From CBDBBY01 sp965205055 (GTDB lineage: Bacteria; Pseudomonadota; Alphaproteobacteria; Rhodobacterales; Rhodobacteraceae): 64,000 nucleotides of DNA. The stretch is taken from the NCBI GenBank assembly GCA_965205055.1, contig OZ242030.1, forward strand, positions 3,286,001 through 3,350,000. The letters run 5' to 3'. The notes beneath the pieces are model-generated. The model was not told the DNA's origin and did no database searches. It worked only from the letters and a program-made list of their open reading frames with translations. Every line of letters starts with the position of its first letter. Position 1 is the first letter of the stretch. The translations under genes and the position numbers were made by a program. This document shows positions 35,163 to 44,341 of the stretch, in pieces.

Positions 35163-35639
35163 TAACTAAAAAACATAAGACGCGCCCCATTTCGTTAACA
35201 TGTCTCTCCTATCATAGTGTTTGTAAGAATATTCATCAACGCATTGACTCGTAATGATTAACTTTCATTTTCTGATCGCGAAGAATTTCGGAATGCGGCA
35301 GGATTCCCTTGAATTTGTCACGAAATTGGGTCGGTCACGCTAAATATTGTAAATCTTCGCAAACATAAATCGAAGATTCAGTCCAAAAATTCAACGCATT
35401 GAAGGGTTTTCTGTCAGACACTATCATAGATCCCATTACTGGTCGGCGTGATTATGCGCGCTGCCTTGCCTTGGCCGAAGCGAAGGATTTGCTGTAGTCG
35501 AAGATCGGTCCGGCTTTCAGCCGTCCGATCCTGACCCGACGGAAGCTTTGCAAACGCATCAGGCCTTTGTACGTTGCCACTGCTGTCGGTTCTGCTACGA
35601 GAGGCTGCTGTCTTCGCGTCTGCTCTTAAAAAAGATCCT
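35163..35639. other. A+T-rich stretch without a gene
   Basis: The first 55 bases include CATTTCGTTAACATG, a scrap of the 290-bp repeat. At about 35450-35560, minus strand, IGRLKAGPIFDYSKSFA faintly resembles the IS1634 relic at 23915. Nothing else is recognisable. Confidence 0.35.
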
Positions 35640-35960
35640 AGCCCTTAACCGTTGACGCAATCTCGCTGATGCATTTACGGAAATTGTCAATTATCTGGTC
35701 CACCTTATCAGGGGCAAACCTGCGCTGCCCCTGCAGAAGTTCCTTGTTAGGTAAAACGGCTTTCCTACATCCGACTCTCGCGAGTCTTGGAGCGCAGGCG
35801 ACCATGCCTCAAGCAGCTTGTAGCGTCTATGAAAATCTGAACGGCGGCTGTACGAATTCTTGCTCTCGTGTATCACCAAAATTGGAGAATTTTCCTTCGG
35901 CGTTGGCAATCGAGAAGTACTCGTTCAAAAGGACAGATGGAGATCACTGGCATGAACGCC
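35640..35960 (-). pseudogene. Unidentified broken gene
   Basis: Minus-strand coding-like text continues across frames: NEYFSIANAEGKFSNFGDTR and EQEFVQPPF, then FHRRYKLLEAWSPALQDSRE, then LQGQRRFAPDKVDQIIDNFR ending SEIASTVKG and a stop at about 35640. Two frameshifts and no start indicate a decayed gene. The family is not recognised. Its upstream end is cut near the ISAs1 copy at 36006. Confidence 0.4.
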
Positions 35961-36005
35961 GCAAATCTGACCAGATTTTCCGTGAACACGGTCGGGAAAT
36001 TCCCC

Positions 36006-36687
36006 TAGGGCTTTCGCTTTTAAAATTTCTGATTTTCCTTTCCGCCGCCTGATGGCACACTCCCGTCAAAACAACAACGAAGAGCAGTGTCCGGAGGCAG
36101 AAGATGGAAGGATTCCGCGCTATTTTCCAAGGGGTCGGGGATCCCCGCAAGAGCAACGCCACGAAGCATGACCTGATCGAGATGCTGGTGATCGCCCTTC
36201 TGGCGACGCTGTCGGGCAGCTCGTCGTGCGCCGGATTCGCGCGCTATGCGGAGTGCAATTGCGAGTTTCTGAAGGAATTCATGGAGCTCAAGGGCGGTCC
36301 GCCGAGCCACGACGCCTTCTCCGACCTGTTCAATGCCCTTGATCCGGAGCAGCTGTCGACCGCCATGACGAACTTCGCGAAGACGCTGGCGGAGGGGCTT
36401 CCGCGGGACCAGGTGGCGGTCGACGGCAAGGCGCTCAGGGGCGCGATCATGGATGCGAAGAAAAAGTCCGCGCTGCATTTGGTTCAGGCGTTCGAGCCCC
36501 GGGCCGGACTCGTTCTCGGCCAGGTCAAGGTCGACGGGAAGTCGAACGAGATCACGGCGATCCCCGCGCTTCTGGAGATTCTGGATCTGGACGGGCGCAC
36601 GGTGACGGCCGACGCGATGCACTGCCAGCGCGAGACGTCGGCGCGGATCGTGGAGAAAGGCGGGGATTACGTCCTGCCGGCGAAGGG
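36006..36687 (+). mobile_element. ISAs1-family element, 5' part only
   Basis: The left end (TAGGGCTTTCGCTTTTAAAA) and the first 194 codons of an ISAs1 transposase (36104-36687: EGFRAIFQGVGDPRKSNATK to GGDYVLPAKG) are present; the remainder is cut exactly by the IS21 left end at 36688. A full relative at 53422 shows what is missing, including the C-terminal half of the DDE domain. Confidence 0.88.
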
Positions 36688-36766
36688 TGTCAATGCCGAA
36701 GTAAAATTCCCCGAAAGTGCCGAGGCAGAATTCCCCACTTTTTCGGTGTTTTGGCGGCGAGCCAGA

Positions 36767-37603
36767 TCAGTCGTCGGTTCGGGTCTCCTTTCTGGGCCGG
36801 CCTCGTTTTTTCGGCGCGGGCGGCGGCGTGATGGGCGCATTCGTTCGGACGTGTTCCGGAATGAGGTCGGCGTGCTTTCCGGGTCTGTAGCTTGCGCCTT
36901 CGATTCGGACGACCGCCGCGTGGTGGAGGAGCCGGTCGAGGAGGGCCGTCGCGACGACGGGATCGCCGAAGATGTCGCCCCATTCGGCGAAGCTTCTGTT
37001 CGATGTAAGGATCATCGCGCCTTTTTCGTATCTCGCATTCACGATTTGGAAGAACAGGCTCGCGCCGCCTTTGGAGATGGGCAAGTATCCGATTTCATCG
37101 ACGACGAGCAGCGCGGCCCGCGTGAAGAAGCGGATTTTTTCGGCGAGCCGGCCTTGGCGTTCGGCTTTGGCGAGGGTATCGGTGAGTTCGGCGAGCGTCG
37201 TCTTGTAGACGCTTTTTCCGGCTTTGACGGCGGCGACGCCGAGCGCGGTCGCGAGGTGGGACTTTCCGGTTCCGGGCGGTCCGAGGAAGTGGACGGTTTC
37301 GCGTCTCCGGATGAAGTCGAGCTGGGCCAACGCGGCGATTCTCTCGCGTTCGAGGGAGGGCTGGAATGCGAAGTCGAAGCTTTCGACCGTCTTGACGGGG
37401 AGGAGCTTCGCGGTTCGCAACGCGATGTCTATTCGTCTTGTTTCGCGCAGTGCGTATTCTTCGCTGAGAAGGGCGTCGATGGCTTCGACGGCTGTGATCT
37501 CGCCTTGCTCGAGGCGCCGCAGCGTGGGTCCGAGCGCTTCGAGCGCCCGGGGCATTTTCAGTCCGACGAGGGCGGCGCTGATGCGGTCGACGAGTTCGGT
37601 CAT
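36767..37603 (-). CDS. istB: IS21 helper ATPase IstB
   Basis: A 278-residue AAA+ protein: Walker A GPPGTGKSHLATALG, Walker B ALLVVDEIGYLP, and sensor segment ILTSNRSFAEWGDIF. It has the basic tail (KKRGRPRKE) seen in many IstB proteins. Its start overlaps the istA end by four bases. It appears intact and would select targets and activate IstA, but IstA is frameshifted. Confidence 0.93.
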   Translation of the reverse strand: MTELVDRISAALVGLKMPRALEALGPTLRRLEQGEITAVEAIDALLSEEYALRETRRIDIALRTAKLLPVKTVESFDFAFQPSLERERIAALAQLDFIRRRETVHFLGPPGTGKSHLATALGVAAVKAGKSVYKTTLAELTDTLAKAERQGRLAEKIRFFTRAALLVVDEIGYLPISKGGASLFFQIVNARYEKGAMILTSNRSFAEWGDIFGDPVVATALLDRLLHHAAVVRIEGASYRPGKHADLIPEHVRTNAPITPPPAPKKRGRPRKETRTDD

Positions 37604-38831
37604 CGGGCTGCTCCCTGCCGTTCGAGGCGGCGTCCCACGGCGTCGTAGAAGGCCAGGGACCGTTTCGGCGCCTCTTCGAGCTTGGGCAAATCGGTTCGCG
37701 GCGGAGGCGGCCTGCGGTGGCCGGGATCGACTCTGCGGCGGTTCCGGCCTTCAAGGACCGGATGCCGGGCGATCAGCGTCCTGTCCTCGAAGATCCGCAC
37801 TTCGGCGGGATGCCGCTGCACCTCCAGCACGCGCTTTCGTGCGGCGTCGGGCACGGAGTAGAGGTTTCCGCCGACCGAGACCATTCCGTCGCGGCTGACG
37901 CGCCGCTCGACTGTCAGGACCGCGTCGTAGGGATGCGCGGGAAGCGCGATCAAAGCGGGTCGCTCTTCGACCAGCGCTTCGTCGACGATCCGGCCGGTGG
38001 TGGCGTGGACGCGCGGATTGGCGATCTCGCGACGCCATTTGTCGAATTGCGCGTTGAGATCGTCAAGGCTGCGGAAGGTCCGGTCGAGGAAGAAGTCCTG
38101 GCGGATGTAGCGGAACGGCCGCTCGACCTTGCCCTTGGTCTTCGCCCGGTAGGCTTTGCAGGCCTTGGGCGCCGATCCGTAATGGTCGAGCAAGGCGACC
38201 AGCGACGGGTTGTAGACCGCGGACCGGTCGGCGTCCTCTCCCGGGACGGCGGTCTTCATCCGGTCGCAGGCGCCTCTTTCGTCGCCCCTCCGCATGCGTT
38301 GAAGGCCGCCACGTGGCATCCCGGGACGGTCTCGAGCTTCTGGTCGGCGCAGAACCGGCTCCACAGCCATCGGCTGCATCCGAGGACGAACGAGAACAGA
38401 TGGACTTTCCTGACGACGCCGGGCTCGTCGGCGTATTCGGTTTTGAACTCGGCGAAGTCGGCTTGGGCCTGCTCTCCGGGCTTGGTCTCGAAGCGCCGCT
38501 CGAACCCGGGCGCCGCGTCCGGCCGGATCGCGCGGAGACAGTCCGTCACCGCCGTGTAGCCGCCTTCGTAGCCGCGCTCCCGGATCTGCCGGAACAGCCG
38601 CCGTCCGGACAGGTCCGGGCAGTTCCCGATCTTGTCCGCGAGATAGCCCTCGTACGGCTCCAGGAGCCGGGGCCGAGGCTCCCGCGGCGAATAGGCCGGC
38701 GCCGCGAGGCCCCGGTCCAGATGCTTGCGGACCGTCTTGCGGTCCAGGCCCGTCCGCCGCGCGATCGCGCTGATCGAAAGGCCTTCCCGTTTCAGTTCTT
38801 GCAACATGACAATCTTCTCCAGCTTCAACAC
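37600..38831 (-). pseudogene. istA: IS21 transposase IstA, frameshifted
   Basis: The N-terminal HTH and start of the catalytic domain (LSISAIARRTGLDRKTVRKH, then PGEQAQADFAEFKTEY) are in one frame to about 38256. The rest (DRMKTAVPGEDADR, YRAKTKGKVERPFRYIRQDF, VSVGGNLYSVPDAARKRVLE) is in another. The shift lies at about 38270-38300, where relatives read a continuous GG-x-x-EILYDRMKTAV. One indel separates this copy from an intact gene. Confidence 0.88.
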
Positions 38832-38979
38832 CCGACTCGAGCCTCCTTCGGCAGAAAAATCGGATGGGATTTTGGACTGCTTTCGTTCCGGGGGGCATGC
38901 CCCCCGGAACGAATTCGCAGCCCCCTGACTGGGGAATTCTGCTTCGGCGCTTTTGGGGAGTTTTAACCCGGTAGTTACA

Positions 38980-39372
38980 GGGACGGCCCGCGACGATGAC
39001 GCACGACTACAAGCGGAACGGAACCACGACGCTGTTCGCCGCGATGAACATTCTGGACGGGACGGCCGTCGGCCGCCACTCCGACCGCCACCGGCACCAG
39101 GAGTTCATCGCGTTCCTCGAGCAGGTCGACAAGGCGGCGCCCGCCGGGCGGGAGATCCACGCCATCGTGGACAACTACTCCGCCCACAAGCATTCGGCCG
39201 TCGCGGACTGGCTGGCGGACCATCCCCGCTGGACCCTCCACTTCACGCCGACCTCCTGCTCCTGGACGGACGCGGTCGAGGGCTTCTTCGGGAAGCTGGC
39301 CAACCGCCGTCTCCGGCGCGGCTGATCGCCGCCCGTCAAAGAGGGTATCAAATGGCTGAAATGAACCACTAG
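38980..39372 (+). pseudogene. IS630-family transposase relic
   Basis: From 38996 the frame gives MTHDYKRNGTTTLFAAMNIL, VDNYSAHKHSAVADWL and HFTPTSCSWTDAVEGFFGKL, the catalytic half of an IS630 transposase. It then jumps from RRLRRG to the C-terminus RLIAARQRGYQMAEMNH, showing an internal deletion. The N-terminal half was cut by the IS21 right end. Confidence 0.85.
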
Positions 39373-39384
39373 AAACTAGTACAG

Positions 39385-40040
39385 ATGTCCTGAGCGGAGC
39401 TTACTTTCGCCACGCCAGCCGCTTAGCGCCTGCCGATAATACTTGGTGTCCAAGATTATTCGGTGGTGTTCCGATTCCAATATGACATCCGCCTCCATCG
39501 CCGGGATCATCCTGCGCTGGTCATCCCGCGTGCCGATGGGATTTCATTGGATCGTGCGACTTCGGTTCACTCGAAAAGCGTGCTGTTCACGGCGGTAGAA
39601 CTCGATGGCGAAATCCTCGAATATTTTCGCCATTCGGTTTTCGTCTCTCCGCACATCTAGAAATCTCGCCGTTCCCGATCTTTCCTCGACGATCAAGCAG
39701 TCGCGGATGAGCTCGCAAACCGACATCAGGAAACGATAGACGTATCGATTTCGGTCGAGCTGCAACCTCCGGAACAACCCGCGTTCCAAGCGCAGGAGGC
39801 TAACGCCGGATAGCTTTTCGTACGCCATCCGGACATCCGTTCGCACCTTGCAATGAAGATCCGTCAGCTTCAGCAGATCGGCGAGAGTGGAACGCAAAAT
39901 GCGGTTGTGGAGCACGTCGTGGGACAATTCCTCGAATTCGCAGGCGGCACCGCCGCGTGCACGCAATGCGCGTTTCGCTGTTTCGCCGACCTCCAGCTTC
40001 CCGCGGATGCCAGCGAGATCTGGACACCTCCGACAACCCT
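39385..40040 (-). pseudogene. mcrC: McrC-type restriction subunit, broken
   Basis: Minus-strand reading gives PDLAGIRGKLEVGETAKRAL, CEFEELSHDVLHNRILRSTL and IFEDFAIEFYRREQHAFRVN, then TIQ and a TGA where Trp is expected, then in the same frame MEADVILE and RIILDTKYYRQALSGW, the PD-(D/E)xK nuclease core. These are the McrC DUF2357-like and nuclease parts in the right order. The N-terminus is removed by the IS5-type element and the C-terminus by the IS630 relic. Confidence 0.8.
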
Positions 40041-41408
40041 TTGATTTCGTGCTGGGCCGGTTGCAAGCGCGGTCGCAGCGGATTCACGGGTCGATCAGGA
40101 TCGGATGCGGCCGGATTTGGCCCGGATTTCGGGATTTCCAACGCCCGATGCGGGCCTGTTCCGGCCTCGCCGACCCGCTTCGGGCCTCATGCGGACACCA
40201 GGCCATTGGGCGGCGGTTTGGCTCGACCGAGAAGCCATCGCAATCGGCCCATGTTGTACGTGATGTTCGCCATCGTGACGGCGGCCTTGGCGCGGGCCAG
40301 CCCGACGGTCCGGATCGTCAGCCCCATCCGGGCCTTCTGGTGGGCGAAGACATGCTCGACCCTCGCCCGGTCCTTCGACTTGCGCCCGTTGGCCTTCGCG
40401 GTCCGCGCGGGCATCGGGCGGCCGCGCGGCTTCTTGCGGTGGATGCGGCTGTCCGGCCCGTTCTCCTTCAGCCACTTCTCGTTCTCCGCCGAGCGATATC
40501 CCGTGTCCCCCCCCCCCACACATCGCCGCAGGTGTTGCCGGGGTCGATCAGCCCTTCGCGAAGCCGCTTGCCGTCATTCGCGGCGGCGTCCGTCACGATC
40601 TGGCGGCGGATGATCCCGTGCTTCTTGTCGATGCTGATGTGGGTCTTGTAGCCGAAGACCGGAATGGCGATGTCGACCAGCTTCCGGCCGTCCGGCCCGG
40701 CCTTCGCCTTCTTGTGCTTGACCGTCCAGCGCGCGTCCGTGTCCTTCTGCGACGCCTTGGCCGGCGCGTCCGGCCAGATCTCGCCCGCCGATTTCCCCGC
40801 CTTGATCGCCGCCTTCTCCTCCCCGGTCATGCGCTGGCGAGGCGCGGCGACCAGGGACGAATCCACGACTTGGCCCGACCGGGAGATGAAGCCCGCCTCC
40901 GCGACGATTTGATTCATCTCCTTGAACAGCTCGTCCAGAACGCCCGCCTTGATCAGCGCCTCGCGGAAATCCCAAAGCGTGTTCGCGTCCGGAACCGTGT
41001 CGTGCGGCTTGAGGCCGCAAAAGTGAAGCCAGCTCAAACGGTCGCGCACCATATGCTCCGTCGCCTCCAGCGACAGACTGTGAAGGCTCTGCAGAACCAG
41101 CATCTTGAATTTCAAAACGACGTCCAGCGCAGGACGGCCGCCCTTCGCGCCGCGAGGCCGCCCCGCCGCCTTCTCGAGGATCGGACGGAACCGCTCGAAA
41201 TCCACCGTCGCCGACAGCTTCCCCAACGGATCGTCCCCCTTGGCCAATATCGTGCCGAGGTGCTCTTCATAGTCCCAAAAGATACGCTGTTCCGACATCG
41301 CGACCTCCAATTCCGCCAAGTCCTGGGAAGCATGCTTCCGCGCCAAACGCAAGGGGTTTTCGGAGGAGTCCATCTTCCTTGACTTCCAGGTAGCCGCAAT
41401 CAAGGCTT
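40040..41408 (-). mobile_element. IS5-family element inserted between mcrB and mcrC
   Basis: Weak terminal similarity (CTTTGATTTCGTGC on the left, CCTTGATTGCGGC inverted on the right) and the transposase position give approximate ends. It separates the 3' part of mcrB from the 5'-truncated mcrC. Confidence 0.6.
40187..41403 (-). pseudogene. IS5-type transposase, frameshifted by an 11-C tract
   Basis: A 311-residue frame (LAELEVAMSEQRIFWDYEEH, GGRPALDVVLKFKMLVLQSL, VVDSSLVAAPRQRMTGEE) ends prematurely at the C-run 40507-40517 (G-run on the coding strand). The C-terminal 100 residues (DTGYRSAENEKWLKENG, ARVEHVFAHQKARMGLTIR) continue in the next frame. The normal product would be about 420 residues, with the DDE glutamate in RVEHVFAHQK. 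Confidence 0.85.
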
Positions 41409-41594
41409 CCTCGAAGCAGGCGGAACGGCCTTCGGCAAGGACCTAGCCGAGAAGGTGATGAGTCTCGTTCAGCCCCGCTAGTTCATCCCGCCGGACGATT
41501 TCCGCTCCTTTGACATGCTGCCACGCGTGGTGGCAACTTCAACACACAAGAGTCCCTTTGATGCTCGCTGGCTCCGGTGCGGCGCCTGAGATTT

Positions 41595-41735
41595 CATCAG
41601 GCGGATTGAGAAGCCGCGTTTGCAATTTATTAACTGTACAACGAGAAAAGAGGCGAAAGCCTGCAGCTCCAAGGCAAATTCCGAACGCTTCGTCGCCGAC
41701 CACGAAAGAGGGTTCTATCTGACTGTAACCTACCA
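41595..41735 (+). pseudogene. IS630-family transposase C-terminal scrap
   Basis: FINCTTRKEAKACSSKANSE and RFVADHERGFYLT match FIELHNGKEAKAF and ERLIAARQRG of the other IS630 relics. The 70 bases at 41409-41480 before it encode FLEAGGTAFGKDLAEKVMSL and a stop, a C-terminal fragment of an unidentified protein. Confidence 0.55.
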
Positions 41736-41773
41736 ATAGCAAAGCAATTAGTAGAGATTGGCGACAGGTATGG

Positions 41774-42350
41774 TCACAGTCGCAATTTGCCCAGCGGTTT
41801 ATCCGCCGCCTCCGCGCGACCGAACCAGCACTCGCGCAACAATGGCTCAATCTGAGTCTCGACAACCTTGCGGCACCAGTCATCGTCCGGCGAATTTACG
41901 TCGCTGGGAACGAAATAACTGTGCCCGATCTGGAAGCCCGGTCCGAGCTTCTTATCTTCCTTGATCTGATCGTTTATCGCACAGATTCCGTCTTCGATCC
42001 GCGCAACGGGTTCCGCGTCAACACCCCTTGAAGTCGGGTATTTTGTGAATTTCCCGGTGCGGTACTCTGGTTCCAGGGTCTCGAATGCGAACCGGCGACG
42101 CAAAGAGTAATCGACCTTCGCAAGAGATCTGTCCGCGGTGTTCATCAACCCCAGAATATGGACGTTCTCCGGCATTGAGAAACGCTCGCCAATTCTGCTG
42201 TAGGTCGGGGGAATCGCATGCTCCGCTCCTCGTTCGTCAGCCTCTATCAACTCGGAAGGCTCTCCGAATACCCAGGGCAGTTCACAGCTTCTCTCCCAAA
42301 CACAAACTACCGGACGTATTTTCTCTAGGGTTAGCCAACGCTTTGCTGTT
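41774..42350 (-). pseudogene. mcrB: McrB-type GTPase, C-terminal fragment
   Basis: The minus strand reads WLTLEKIRPVVCVWERSCEL, PWVFGEPSELIEADERG, ENVHILGLMNTADRSLAKVD, YSLRRRFAFETLEPEYRTG and LGPGFQIGHSYFVPSDVN. The MNTADRS block is the G4-like motif specific to the McrB AAA+ GTPase, and IGHSYF with the LL-ECWF tail is its usual C-terminus. The Walker A region and DNA-binding N-terminus are missing; a stop precedes WLTLEK. Together with the mcrC relic this was a type IV (methyl-directed) restriction system. Confidence 0.82.
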
Positions 42351-42738
42351 CAAACTTCTCCAAGGGGCGCATCTCATGTATTTTGGTCAGGCGGCGCGGC
42401 CCGACAAGCCCTCCATTCGAGGAGGAACGGGGCCAACGCATGTTTTCGGGACAGCATCCGACGCCGCGCTGAGCGCAGGTGCCCGCCGTTCGCGGGTTTT
42501 CGGCAGCCGTCCCGGGACCAGTTCATGCTGAACCGTGCAGGCTGCGACCGCAACCCTCCGAACGCCGAAATCGGACACCGCGCCAAAGCGCAAAACAGAC
42601 TTCACCAAAAAACGTGAGACGCATCCTTCTTCAAGCGCATGTCTTGAAACCATGATGAACAGAAGATAGATGCAATTTCTTGATCGAACCTATCACGTTG
42701 ATGATTCGTTACGTCACCGCTTGTTAGTCCAAGATTTC
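42351..42738. other. Stretch between mcrB relic and IS1182 element
   Basis: A minus-strand frame at 42387-42653 is rich in Arg and Ala and matches no family I recognise. No RNA gene is seen. It may be decayed mcrB upstream sequence or an old IS. Confidence 0.35.
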
Positions 42739-44321
42739 CTAGGAGCCTGTCCGAGAAATATGCGATCAAGCGATTTATGCGGTTGATTTCGACGTGATTC
42801 AGTGCTATAATTTCTGATCAAGGTTGGGAGTGATTCGGAATGGCCGGCAAAACCTTTCGCGACTGGCGCGTCGATCAGGTGTTTCTCCTGCCGCCTTCGG
42901 TGGACGACTTCGTTCCGGAGGACCATCCGGCGCGGATCGTCAGGGAGCTTGTCGAGGAGACGCTGGATCTGTCTCCGATCATGGGCACCTATTCGGAGAT
43001 CCGCGGACAGCCGCCCTATCATCCGAGGATGATGGTGGCTCTGCTGTTCTACGCTTACAGCCAAGGGATATACTCGTCGCGGGAGATCGCGCGGTGCTGC
43101 CAGGACCGGATGGACTTCATGGCGGCGGCGGCGTGCCGGCGCCCGGATTTCCGCACTGTGAACGCCTTCCGGAAGCGCCACCTTTCGTCGCTCGGAGATC
43201 TGTTCGACCAGATATTGGCTCTTTGCAGGGGGATGGGCCTTGCGTCTCTGGGCCATGTGTCGATCGACGGCACGCGGATTCAGGCGAACGCGTCGAAACA
43301 CAAGGCGATGAGCTACGGCCGGATGGTGAAGGCGGAGCGGAGCGAGGAGATGCTGTCCCGCGCGGAGGCTGCGGACGAGGCGGAGGACCTCGAGCACGGG
43401 GTCGACGGCGGCAGCGGGATGCTTCCGGAACATCTGGCGACCAAGCGGCAGCGCCGGGACCGGCTCAGAGAGCACATCGCCGTTCTGGAGGCGCAGGCCG
43501 CTGCGGCGGCCGAGGCGGCGGGCAAGGATCCGTCGTCGGCGAAGCCGGAGGACAAGGCGCAGCGCAACTTCACCGACCCCGAGAGCCGGCTGATGAAGAC
43601 CAAGGACGGTTTCGGCCAGTGCTGCAACGGCCAAATCGTGGTGGACGCCGACAACCGGATCATCGTCGCGCACGGGCTGACCGCCGAGGGCAGCGACCGG
43701 AAGCAGCTGGAGCCGATGATCGAAGCCGTCGAAGCGTCGGCGGGAGAGCTGCCGGACGAGCTGTCCGCCGACGCCGGATATTGCTCCGAAGAGAATCTCA
43801 AGCTTCTGAAGAGGAAAGGCATCCGAGGCCATGTCGCCACCGGCCGGCGGAGGCACGGCAAGGAGACGGCGACCGGCGCCAGGCCGCCGCGCGAGGGAAC
43901 CTGCCGGGCGGAGATGGACCGGCGGCTCAAGCGGGCAGGACGGGATGGACGGTACCGATTGCGCAAGATCACCGTCGAGCCGGTGTTCGGACAGATCAAG
44001 CAGGCGCGCCGGTTCCGGCAGTTCCTGCTGCGAGGCGTCGAGAATGTGCGACGGGAATGGACGCTGGTCTGCATCGCCCACAACTTGAACAAGCTGGTTT
44101 CCGCATGGCCGAACGCGCAGCCCGCAAGCCCTTGACCCCCTCCGGACCCATCGGAACAGACGCGGGATGCGAAAATCAAGGCTGAAATCGGGATATCCGC
44201 CGAAATCGACAGAGCGAATTCACCCAATCCGATCCGAGCACATTGAACGGCAGACGACAACGCCAATCTTGGCATGGCTGTCAGGTTCGGCGGAAACGAA
44301 TACTCGGGGACAGGCTCCTAG
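42739..44321 (+). mobile_element. IS1182-family element
   Basis: CTAGGAGCCTGTCC is present at the left end and inverted at the right end, with CTAG at both borders (IR and/or target palindrome). The element is about 1.58 kb and carries one intact transposase gene. Its right end lies nine bases before the ribosome binding site of the DGQHR gene. Confidence 0.87.
42840..44135 (+). CDS. IS1182-family transposase
   Basis: A 431-residue DDE transposase: FVPEDHPARIVRELVEETLD at the start, a DDE first Asp in VSIDGTRIQANASKHKAMSY, a second in SADAGYCSEENLKLL, and VEPVFGQIKQARRFRQFLLR with the Glu near the C-terminus. A charged insertion at about 165-235 is normal for the family. No disruption is seen, so this may be an active copy. 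Confidence 0.92.
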   Translation: MAGKTFRDWRVDQVFLLPPSVDDFVPEDHPARIVRELVEETLDLSPIMGTYSEIRGQPPYHPRMMVALLFYAYSQGIYSSREIARCCQDRMDFMAAAACRRPDFRTVNAFRKRHLSSLGDLFDQILALCRGMGLASLGHVSIDGTRIQANASKHKAMSYGRMVKAERSEEMLSRAEAADEAEDLEHGVDGGSGMLPEHLATKRQRRDRLREHIAVLEAQAAAAAEAAGKDPSSAKPEDKAQRNFTDPESRLMKTKDGFGQCCNGQIVVDADNRIIVAHGLTAEGSDRKQLEPMIEAVEASAGELPDELSADAGYCSEENLKLLKRKGIRGHVATGRRRHGKETATGARPPREGTCRAEMDRRLKRAGRDGRYRLRKITVEPVFGQIKQARRFRQFLLRGVENVRREWTLVCIAHNLNKLVSAWPNAQPASP

Positions 44322-44341
44322 ATCGTACCGGAGGTAATATG

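Larger units (their letters stand above)
36688..38979 (-). mobile_element. IS21-family element
   Basis: The element starts TGT and ends ACA and has two related terminal blocks of about 50 bp at each end (GAATTCCCC motifs), as IS21 elements do. It carries istA and istB on the minus strand. Left flank is ISAs1, right flank is an IS630 relic, so the flanking sequences do not join to one parent gene. Confidence 0.88.
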
